Below are positions 13,501 to 25,500 of a stretch of 64,000 nt of DNA, piece after piece (within the stretch, counting starts at the first letter, position 1; each line of letters begins with the position of its first letter). The DNA comes from Acanthopleura granulata (Eukaryota; Mollusca; Polyplacophora; Chitonida; Chitonidae), in the NCBI GenBank assembly GCA_016165875.1, contig JABBOT010000031.1, positions 2,105,036-2,169,035 on the forward strand. The letters are read 5' to 3'. Under the pieces are notes generated by a model. That model made no database searches and had not been told where the DNA came from. It saw nothing but the letters and a program-made list of their open reading frames with translations. The position numbers and the translations under genes are program-made.

Positions 13501-16500
13501 AGGCGTATTTATAGATGTGAGATTGGTATGACAGTGTGCCCATTATGGCAGTTGACATACTTTTTGATGTGAGTCTGGTATGGCAGTGGACTTGCCTGTG
13601 GGTTTGAGGCTGGTTTGGGAGTGGGCATACTTGTTGATGTGAGGCTGGTATGGCAGTGGACATGCCTGTGGGTTTGAGGCTGGTTTGGGAGTGGGCATAC
13701 TTGTTGATATGAGGCTGGTATGGCAGTGGACATGCCTGTGGGTTTGAAGCTGGTTTGGGAGTGGGCATACTTGTTGATGTGAGGCTGGTATGGCAGTGGA
13801 CATGCCTGTGGGTTTGAGGCTGGTTTGGGAGTGGACATACTTGTTGTTATGAGGCTGGTATGGCAGTGGACATGCCTGTGGGTTTGAGGCTGGTTTGGGA
13901 GTGGACATACCTGTGGACGTGACCCTGGTATGACACAGGACATGAATGTGGATTTGAGGTTGGTAGGACAGTGGACATGCCTGTAGGTGTGAGGCTGGTT
14001 GGGAGTTGGCATACTTGTAAATGTGGGGCTGGTAGGACAGTGGACATAACTGTAGATGTGAGGCTGCTATTTCAGTGGACATACCTGGAGATGTGAGACT
14101 GGTATGGCACGGGACACACCTGTAGATGTGAAGCTTGTATGGCAGTGAAGATACCTGTATATGTGACCCTGGTATGACAGGGGACATACTTGTAGATGTG
14201 AGTCTGGTATGGCAGGGACATACTAAGCCTGTTATAGCAGTGGACATTATAAGTTATCCATGTGTTGAGAAGGGCATATGGATACTGTAACCCTGGGTGC
14301 GAAACGTTGAGCCGCAGGTGAAGGGCTGACATTTTACCCCCAGGGTTTAAATCCCCATGTACCCTTCAACACGCAGATAACGATTTTGCCCCTGCAGTTT
14401 TCATCAAACATAAAACCGTTCTTATGTGTGTAAAGATGACCTACAAAAAAGCTACGCAAGCCACTTCCACTGCAGACACGCGGCCGTGTTATTGTAACGT
14501 GACAGCACAACGACATGTCAAGGAATGTAATGTCACAAAACAATGGCGCCTGGGCGAAGCGGCTCATGCAAATGTTTGCACAGCAGTTCTTTTTCTCATT
14601 CCCTTGTGAACTTAAAAATATATCAATCAATACCTATAAATAAATTCAGACACAAATACAAACTATTTTGTTCCGCAACATGTTCAACAAAGCCTTTCCA
14701 AGTTGAAGTCCAGCTCATGCTGGCTTCCTCTCCGGCCGGCGAAGGTTTGCAAGCAAGCTACAGATGGCCGTGGGTTTCCCCCGGGGCCCTGCCCGGTTTC
14801 CTCCCACCATAATACTAGGCGCCGTTGTATAAGTGAAATATTCTTGAGTACGGCGTAAGACACCAATTAAATAAATAAATAAATTTATTTGTGATACAAG
14901 TGGGAGTTTATTTTTTCGAAAGGGGGCTGCGCAAATTTTATCAATAAAAGTCACCATGAGAACGCAACAATGTTCTCTCGTGACGTAACAAGTGCAGTCA
15001 ACCAACAGTTGAAATTTAAACAGTTTTCATTAATCCAGATGATGCAAAATCAGTGGGATTTACTTGCTGTGCAGCTGCCTGAAAGAGGACACGCATAATG
15101 GTTTTGTTTTGAACAGAAGAAGTGGACAAATTTTGCTTGATTTGGAACGGTAACGGATAGCTTGGGGAAGTTCTTGTGATTGCGCCATCAGTGACTTGCA
15201 GGGGGATAACCATGCTGAGCACAGTATGAGCACAGTGGAAAATATTAATGGTCTTCTGCTTTGTGAAGTATTCCCTAATATAACTTGGCGGGGAACTTTC
15301 ATTTTTTTAGCCGCTCATATACATTATGTGTTGCTACTCGAACACACACAGTACACCGCGCAGACAGGTCAGTGGCTTGTGTAAAGGCCTTAGCAGAACA
15401 GAGTTGTAGTTTTAGTACATTGGCCTTACGACTTTCCACTGATGCCCACCATGAACACAAAAAAATGTCATTGTTTTAGGGATGTAGCTGTGATGAATTA
15501 GAGCATACTTGGCACTGCCTTCATCCATGCAAACTTTAAAAGAAACTGAAGAAATTTGAGTCCAACTACGGTCTTCAGCTTATTTACATAAATAGAGAAT
15601 AAAACTTGTTTGTTGGAATTCATTTTTGTATTGAAAACCGATATATTGCAGCCAAGAAATGCATGCTATCATGCAGACATCACCAAATCTTTTTGAGGCA
15701 AGAGTAGTCCTTACGGGCGGCGGGGTGTAAATATATTTTAGGCTCAGCTGAGGTATCAACTAAAAAAAAGGAATCAGCCGATGGCAATAGATAATCACGG
15801 GTGTTGTAAGCACATACTTGTAGATGTGAGCCTGGTAAGGCCGTGGACGTCCTTGTACTTGTGAGGTCGTTATGGAAGTGGACGTTCTTGTAGATATGAG
15901 ACTGGTAAGGCAGTGGACGTTCTTCTATCACAGTGAGCTTACTTGTAGATTTGAGTATGGTATTGCTGTGGTCACGCTTGATGATGCAGGGCTCGTATGA
16001 CTGTGGACAAACTCGTTATTAACGAAAGCATGACGATGGTGCTCATAGATACAGTGTTTCTGTGCATTGACATGTGGTTTAAATGAAACTGTTAAACATC
16101 AAATACAATTCAGGCGACAAACCAAAGACAATCTCCATAATGTTGTTGATTTCTTGATGTGTGTGGAACTGTTGTAGATACACGAGGAAGCATTCGAGAG
16201 ACAGCACGTGTGTCCACACAAACGGCGGCCAATGAGATGTTTTTGGATAAACTGAGAAACAGCAATGATGAAGGAAAATGGTTACTCTTTATAACCCGTT
16301 TGAACAAGCTTGGTAAGATATTTTCATAACTATTCGGCAATAAGCACATTGATGAGGAAAAAAGCACCATTATAAAGTAACAGGGTATAACTGTATTTTG
16401 CTTCAATTAATTACCCTGCAGGAAGTGTGATTTGCTGCAATTCAGGTCATTTACAAAACCAGTTAAAATAAAACCTGGACTGAGGTGAACTGACAAAACG

Positions 16501-19500
16501 CAATATTTGACCGGTTACGTCTGACTATTTACCAACCATTCTCACTTCCGTCGCTGTTTTGCTTATGTTCTGTCTGTTGTCAGTTTATCTCAGTGAGGAT
16601 TCATTTCTTTCTGATCGTACGAAAGCTTCAGTAGGAAAGCTTTGCACACACCAAGCATCAGCGCTTTAGCGTAAGTCAGTGTAATTCATGTAATTACGAT
16701 TTACTACACGTGACTGGTCTAGTGGTATATCCACAGTGTAACATAGGTAAGACAGAATTTCTCCGCCTGGATCCATAAATTGCGTTATGTCAACGTTTGA
16801 AATTTTGACTCAGCCATGCAAGTGGAAAATCACTTTGTGGAATCAACTTTCATGAATACATGAATGATCATAATGCATGATTCATTACATTTAAAGAAAG
16901 AAACAAAATTGTTTTGTCGAGTAAATACATTCATTCAACCCCCTTGTCACTATTTCTGTTTACAGGTGACTAATTTCTTACCCTTTAATGACATAATTAT
17001 AGATCTTATCAAGCGCTATCCTGCATTAATTGCTAAAGCCCCATCACCCCCAGGCACACAAAAGGATATTGTGTTGACAGGATTTTCATAGATTTAAAGG
17101 CCTTCTTCCTGGAAACAGGAAAAGATTTATTTCTGTTTTTTTTTTATTTATTAGGACCTGCTTACTTGTGAATTTGTTTGATGGTGGTTTACTCATTTAT
17201 TCACTATACTCACAATTTTTCACTTACGGGATTTAAGTGGCCAGGCTTATGGGTGGAGGCCACCTGAATGCTTAGATTTAACTTTAAAATTTTGGCTGCT
17301 ACCTTACAAATCTCATGACTACAAATGGATTCTGACTCGCAACCTCCTTGATCAATTGCGGTTATACAGTTTCAATACTGTAAGTGACTAAGCCAAAGAC
17401 GGACGCTTTTAGCGGTTTAATAAACGAGGTAACTTTTTTGCCAGGTTACCATCTGCTGAGGGAAATCTTGACGGGAAAACCGGACATTGTCGAGATCGAG
17501 CGCAGTGAGAGATTTCTGGAATTCTTAACGCCTAAGATCAAAGATAAGATAGATCCCATTCGTCTTCTGCCATGCCTCTTTAGAGATGGGTATATAGACC
17601 AACTCGACAAACAGGCAATCGAGCGCAGATGTGAAAATAAAGGCGAAATAGAAGGAACTGAACTGTTGCTGAATTGCGTTCAACGCCTGAAGAAGGATGT
17701 GTGTTCTGGACTTCGGGCAGCTTTTCGGGAAAATAACATGGACGGAGTCATTGAGGAGATGGATCGGTGTTATGATAGTTAGTTTTTTGTCTGTTTCTTG
17801 GGGTTTTTATTTCTGTGCCAAAACTGTCGAAGTAGTCACCTACATCCCGTCTATCATTGTGCCCATATCGTAGTAACGCTGCGTTTACCAAACTTAGGCA
17901 CATTGCAAAACAAACCTAGCCATTTTCAGGGAGTTTTTGCAGATATTTTGCTTTGACTGAGTAAATGTAGATGTGGATTTTATAGGTTGTTTATAAGACT
18001 ACTTTAGGTGTCATTGTTATTACAGAAACGTTTTTATTGTTACAATTGCTCCTCTTAGTGCTAGAGTAAATATTAAATTTGTAATATTACAAGAACTTCT
18101 CGTAAAGGTGATAATAAAATTAGGTAAATAGATTTCACGTCAGCAAGCATGCTATGTTATGAATTTCATAAAGTTCAACATAGAATTGAATCGTTTAACT
18201 GCAATTTGCTCAGATTAAAAATCTAAAAACAAAGAAAGGAAGTTTAACGTCTTTTCGCACATGCCAGTATAATTTTATGGGTTTCTTACACTTTTCATAG
18301 CAATTTTCTTTAACATAGTATGTCGCACATGGGGAAAGCCTGCCAGCAACCTGTGAATGGTTGTGGAGCTTCCTCTCACCATAATCCTAGCCAAAGAGGA
18401 TTCTTTCAGAAGTAAGCATTTGCATCTGAGATAACTCCTCTCCTGTAATGTTGCTTTTAGAGGGATATTTAAGAAAAAAAATGAATGACCCGTCAGCGGG
18501 TATGCATGTCTATTCGTAGTGATCGTTGATACGTTGACGCGAGCAGTGAAGAGGAAAAGCCGAGTAAAACGGTGTGGACAGTTTACGGCTGTGTTTTTCT
18601 CAAAATGTTTTACAGCCGGTTATTTCAATGGCAATGGGTTTAACAGTAACAGGTTTTAGTGTCCTTCGTAACGTGTTCCTGAGATTTACAGGCGTGGGTG
18701 TTGGAGCATTGGTTGTTGTGACGTCGCTCACTTTGACAAAATACAGCCTGACCTGGAAGCTAGGCCAAACACTTTCATAACCAGGAAGTGTGGTCCACAC
18801 CATTAAATCTTACCATTCCTTTGAAGCGGGATACAGTTGGTGAACTTTGGGATCCCGCTTTCGGTTTGAATTGAATGGAAAAAAATTTGGACTGACATAT
18901 GAACATGAGCTTATCCGAAAATACACAGCTCTCGCTTCAAAGCTCCATTTTTCCTGACATTAATTTGATGCTATTGAATATGTCACGAAATTGTTCGTGG
19001 AAACATTGAACATACCTGATTCGTGCCTGTCTTCAGCAGGTGATCTGTATGCTTCCTCACCCGCTGTATGCCAGCATACTCTTGCTGATTATAGGGGAAT
19101 GTCAAATGAGCGCCGCGCATTCGTCCGAGTTAATAACAGGCAAAGATTAAAAACTTTCGGAATATTTTCTCTTTTATGGTTATGACATTATTTATGGTTA
19201 TGACATTATTTATGGCTTCGAGGTATATTTCTTGTACATGTGAGGGAACTCTCAGGATTGTCCGGTTTTTTCAACAGCTTAAGAACTTCTGTGTTTATCA
19301 TAGGGTAAAGATTATACAAGTGCTTGCAATCAGCTAACCAGTAAATGCTTCTGTCTTCTTTCGCTCTTCAACATAGAGTTTCTGGAGCGAGATGAAGGTG
19401 ATGGAGTTTCCTCTTTGACTGCATCATTGTCCAGATTGGGTCTTGGTGGTTCATTCAGAAGACGCTCAAGCCTCGGGAGCGGCGGCCTATCTGATGAGGA

Positions 19501-22500
19501 GGAGGCGGCCTTATCACCGCCAGGTCAGAATGCCTTACTCCAGCGGGTGTGGGAATTTTCCAATAGCTGTCCAAAAGTTTGTTGAATCCGTGAATTTGTT
19601 TATAATATATCAGTAGTCGCTAATAAGAAAAAGTTTGGAAATTGTTTACCGCTATAGTGTGTACCATTTTTATGTTTATGCTAAATGTAAAGGTTTGTGA
19701 AGTGGTGTTAAAGTAGACATTGCACTTGTTCACAATCTACTTATGGGAAATAAATATTGCTTAAACCGAATGAAATCTTTGCCGGAAGCAACTTTCCGAG
19801 TTTGACGATGTTTTCTCAAGAGATAATCATATTGTATGATGTTCTTATGGTGTCAAGTTTGAAATATATTGACGACTGACATTAACAGCTTAAATGATGA
19901 CAGGAATAATTGTATATGTCTCACCTGTATAAATCTTGCTAGCTGGCATGTATTTTTGAGTGACTTAATCCACTGATCGTATTGGATTAGCCCGATAGAC
20001 AAATCGGCTGGTCTCTTGCGCAGGGCACTAAAACAGTTGTAATAGTTAATCCCGAGTGGGCATTATTCTTTCAGAAACTGACTTTTTGTATCAAAAACAC
20101 TTGTTTCAGATAAACAGCTTATTGTCTGTTTAGTTTTTCACTAGGGGCCTCCGTGGCAGACAGGGGTGACCCTGTGCAGTGACACAGGAGCCTCTCACTA
20201 ATGTGATCGCAGTGAGTTCAAGCCCGTCATGCATAGTGGCTCCTTCCTCTCGCGTGGGAAGGCCTGCCAGCAACTTGTGAATGAACGTGGGTTTCCCCCG
20301 ATCTCTGTCCAATTTCCTCCCATTATGTTGTTCGTCGTATAAGTGACACACAGACACCAATCAAGTAAATAAATTACTCTTTCAATAATGCGTAGATGAA
20401 ATTCTTGAGTTGTTTTTTCCCTTAAATCGATTTACAGCACGATCCGTATCGCCAACACTTTGCGAGCCAAAAGATTTGACGCTAAACCAATACCAGACGG
20501 AACTGTATTCTTCGGTGACGAGAGACAAGAACACCGTGATTATTTGTCCAGTAAAAAGTGGGAAACGTTTTGTGGCTTTGAAAGCTATAAAGGTGAGTTA
20601 TTGATGGATTATTTGTGATTTTTTGTTTATTACCAATCACGTGGCCTAGTGGTCATTTTGCTTTTTAAAGATTTCTGAGAAACATAGTGATATTTTTTAC
20701 GACTCATTGAACTTTGGACGAAGGTTGAAGTCATTTACACCCATCTTTCATTTACTGGAAAATTGCCAGGGCCTTTTCACGCTTATTCATAATTTCCTTA
20801 GACTTGTTTATCGCCTTGGGTAAAATATCATTTAAAAAAACTGAAATTATTGTTTTAAATAAATGGAGTGATTGGTGCGTACTTTTCCTTTTTCTCTTTT
20901 GGCGCAGTGTTGATTTCTTCCGCTCTGTAAATAATGCCATGTGTTTAGTGTTTTGTGTGCTTTTGTGTTTTACAAAGGGCCATCTCTCCCTAGCTCGCAA
21001 CCCTGATGGAAAAGTGGCGTATTTAGTAACAAAAAAAGCTTTGGCGGACAAAGTGTTTAGAAGATGTCAAGTTTTTCTCCACGGGCTTCCTTGCGTTCAG
21101 ATGGTAACTGGCCTATCTGGTGGTTGTTCATCGAATGTTCTGCGAGACAAAAGTGTGGTGATCGCAAAGGCGAAACTGTTTGAAAATGCCCTGAGTGAAG
21201 ATATGGTTAAATGGACGGATTTCTCGATGGTGATTCTGGAGTTAGGCGTCGACTACTACGATAAGCGAAAGCACGTGTATAAGCAAATCATGAAGGGTTA
21301 TCATCAGTTGAAAAGATCATTACAGCGAACCCAGCGTTTGCCCCAGGTATCTGTTTTGACATTAGCTTAGCTAGAGTGTTTTTTTATTTATTTGTTTAAT
21401 TGGTGTTTTACGCCACACTCAAGAATATTTGCTTAACTGAATAAAACATTATCAGAAAAACACAGAAACACAAGGAAGCTCCCAGGCTCCGTCGACATTC
21501 CTTTCTTCCAGAGGAAATGAATAGTTACTATGTGGCTTATGTCTCATACCTCGCTAAAATTTTAATTCTTATTCAGGTGTAACCATATGACACTTTGGTT
21601 TGTATATTGAATGAACACAAAAAATGTTATCCGTCCATTTCCTGAGAATTACCAGGGGTCAAATCTACAAAGATGTGAAATTTTTGTAAGTCATACCACC
21701 CAAGTACCCAGTGATTGTGGGTAGGTTGAGATTGTGTTTTATGGCGCAGTTTAGTCTTTTTTTTACGCGACTAATTTCTCCTCTTTGTTTTATCTGCTTT
21801 TCATTTGTTTTTATTTTTATGGTGTTATTGTTTATGATATTTCACCTACATTTTCGTCACATGGGTTGCATTTCGAAGTTACGTTTTTTGTAATCATTTA
21901 TTCTTGCTCTGTTTGACAAGATACTTGTGCTGTCGACGTCAATCTGTGGCAAATCCCTTTTGGAGGGCCTGTTTCCTACAGCGATGGAAACATGTGCTAC
22001 GTTTGACATTCATGCTATTGCCCTGGTTCGAAACTGCATCAATTCTCTACGACAGCAAGTTTCTATTCCCCTTGTGGGTAAGTCACACGTTGCAAAACAG
22101 TTGAAATTAACGCATGTTGATGTTAATTGACCACATGTCGAAGTGAGGAAATTATCGTAGAAGCGTGCAGTTTTAGATAAACGTCAAACCCCTCTTTTAA
22201 AGTTCAGACACGGGCGCCCGTGGCTCAGTTGGATAGCGCACTAGTGCAGCCTAGTAACCCAGATGACATCCAACCAATGTACCTGTGAATTCAGGTCCAG
22301 CTCTTCCCCTCCGGCTGTACGTGGGAAGGTCTGCCAGCAGCCTGAGGATCGTCGCGGGTTTCCCCCTGGCTCTGTTCGGATTCCTCCTACCATAATGCTA
22401 GCAGCCGTCGTATGGGTGAAATATCCTTGAGCACGGAGTCAAACACAAATGAAATAAATAAATATAAAAGTAAATAAATAAATTTCAAACATGCCAGCTT

Positions 22501-25500
22501 TCGTAGGGGCGTTTTTCTTTTGTCCGGTTCAAAAAAATAGGTACGAAATTAAACTAAATCGTTACATAGTATATATATCAGGATAGCTTAAAATGTTCTT
22601 TTTCAATCTGTTGCGTTGATAAATGTCCGCGGTTATGTTTGTGTAGGTGAGCCCTCTGTAGTCCGGCCTTCATACCCGGCTGGTCCATCGTTGGGGTCTT
22701 CAGGCCGGCCAAGAGCTTTTCTGTAGACGGTTTTCTCTCCACGAAGCACAACCAGCAAAATTCCTGTTTTTTAATTTATTTGGAAATATTCAAAGATCGT
22801 ATGTCTCTTCTGATCATCTCCACCCATCGTTTGTGTAATTTGGATTGTGTATTTAGTGAGGAAATGAGAACTGCGTCTGTATGCGTATTTAATATAGTGA
22901 CAAGTATTACATACAGACGTCAGACCGAAAGCTGTAGTATTTGTGATGGGCCTGCTGGCGACCGCTTGGTCGCTGGGATACCCCCTCCCTTCTATCGCCT
23001 AGATCTCCAAACCACAGATCCTGTTCACATATCATTGAGATGGCTGTGTTCCTTGATAATTTACCTTCATGCTACTGTATAATATACGCACAGATCGTCA
23101 AGTGTTGATACTCCAGAAAGGCCACAGATCTCTTTTTTCCTTCTCAACACGCATAATTAGGGTATGACACACTTCTCAGATCGTCTTCTTTCCCGTATAA
23201 GACACGACACTACCCAATGTGACCCGTAGGATAAATCCATAATAATAGAGTTGCTTCGGTTTTGCAAAAATTTTGTTTGCCGCCTTCTCCATTGCTTGAT
23301 GGCTCGCAGAAAAATACACTCGATGAGATGACCGACTGCTCTGATCAGTGTTTATGTCATCGAATAATAGGCCATGCCATTGAGTCCACACGTCACATTT
23401 GACTTTGCACGACGAGACTTGTGAAGTAGGTCAAGCCCTGGTTATCAGTACTGACCAAAGAGGTGAGAAGTGAAAAATAAAGATTTTTGATCGTTTTAGA
23501 GTAACAAGGCTTGACCATCTGTGCGTATATTATACAGCAGCATGAAGGCAAATTATCAAGGAACACAGCCATGGGAGATCTAGGCGATAGAAGCCAGGGA
23601 GTACCCCAGCGACCAAGCGTTCGCTGGCCATCCCTCGCTTCTATGGGCCTTTTGGCTCTGACGTCCGCATGCAATACCTGTGAGTGTACTGAATATGTGT
23701 ACATGGGCAGATCGTGTCGGACTACACCGACTGCATAGTCTGATACTTGCCAAATTGTGTCTTTTTCTTGTCCGACAACGGATAGTTAACTTATCCATCT
23801 TGAGCGGAAAATGTGCATAGAAATGCGTAGAAAGGAGTTATTTCTGCCTTGAAATAACCTACCGATTATGTAATCATTCAACTCATCTTCCGTTAGTTCA
23901 TACAAGCCTTCCCCAGACAAGGGAGGTAATTCAGTGTAGGCCTATTCATTCCTTCGGGCCTCCAGTTTTCCACATCTTCAGTGACGTAAGTGTCAAATGA
24001 GGTTAGAACATGTAGGCCTATTAGAAAAGCCACGTGCATTTAATAAAAGCTATATTATGTGAAAAGTCCACGAGTTTGCGTCCTGTCTAAATGAGGTTAT
24101 TTTGTTTTTCTGTAGAAAGGACAGTAAAACTCCCAAAACAGGACATTGGTTTTGATAGGATCATCAACCAGCTTATGTCAAGAGTAGAAGAGGTCATGAA
24201 GGAATACTATCAGTCCCTCAGTAAGTCATCAGGGCAAACTATTACTGTAACTAAGCAACAAGCATAGACCCGTTGTACTGGAATGCAGACCCCAGAATGA
24301 GGCTCCAATGGCAGAGTTAGTCACTGAGTGCTACAGTGTAGATGCATTGTGGGTAACATGACGTCACAAATAATCATAACGGGTGACACCCTTTTGGAAC
24401 AAATGAATAGTATTTATTTTATTGGCAGTTGTGCAAGGCCATGTGAAAAATATTTAACTTTTTACCATGGCGGTCAGGGGCCACTTTCACAAAACTCATA
24501 AATTCACTTTCTTCGTAACTTTTTCATTTGCATTAAACTCTTAGCTTCCTTGCAAATTGAACATTTTGAGTACCTGCACATTTTCGTCGTGCTAAACTCT
24601 GTTTGGGCTGACTTGTAACTTTTCGTCTAAATATCTAATATGTCTGTTGTAGGTTTGCCTTCTAAACATGATCATTCCGAAAACAGAATGCTGGAGTTGA
24701 TTGCTCCTCCCCCGGATAGGACATCGCTGAAATACAGAACCTGGCTGAAAACCAACAAAGCCACACTGGGGTATGCATCAAAGAGGAAAGGATGCAAACG
24801 TGCTGGATTTTTCTTGGATTGTTTGAAATTAGCCACGGTAATCATTTATCTTATCTCTCCTCTTGATGGTGCGCCATATACAGCAATCGGTTTTTCCATC
24901 TATCTGTCTGTGTGTCTCCTTTAATCATCAAATTTGTGCGGGGCATATCTCCGGTGTTATTTAAGATAGGATTCTGAAACCCACATTTAGCGTGCAAAAT
25001 GTCCAGAAGTAGTGCACTCTCAGGTTATGTTTTTAACACTTTGATCTGTCTTAGGAGTTGTCTGCCCTTGCACATATTTTCTGGGCCTTTGATTAGCAAA
25101 TTTGTGATGGCCATAGTTTGGCTCTGATATGTGTATCCAACACAAACAGACTGGCACAAATAGCAACCACCACCTTCTAATTACCTTGCCATGCATTTGT
25201 CCATGTTAGTATTGAATCCATACCTTATTAGGCAGGTTGCACACAGGTGCCCTTAATATCTTGAAAATATATTACTACTGCAATATGCAGTGACTGATTG
25301 TGACTTATTTACAGTGTTACGAACCCCGTCCTTGAGATGAAGGATTGTATTTTTTCTATTTGTTTTCACGCCAACCGGGTCTGTGTGTGACGTACATTTT
25401 TTCTCTGTGTACGTTGTAGCCTGCACTGGAATTCAGTTGCGTGTTCTCGAGGCTTCTGTGTTCACGAGTTTGGTGTCGATGTGCATAAAGCGTACCTTCT

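Noticed and set aside
10647..14332. Many minus-strand frames (up to 246 codons) rich in CPLPYQPHIYKYVH-type repeats
   Set aside because: All are the 35-bp satellite cycling through frames. Several overlapping frames are open together, with no start or splice context.
16966..17091. Possible extra RLR exon after a good acceptor at 16965
   Set aside because: Joined to exon 2 in phase it gives a stop after two codons, whereas joining exon 2 directly to 17445 gives a continuous CARD.
22212..22290. tRNA gene
   Set aside because: The tRNA-like head with A and B boxes is followed by the SINE body and A-rich tail, and the cloverleaf is not intact. The same applies to 20143, 43487, 62167 and 29560-29650.
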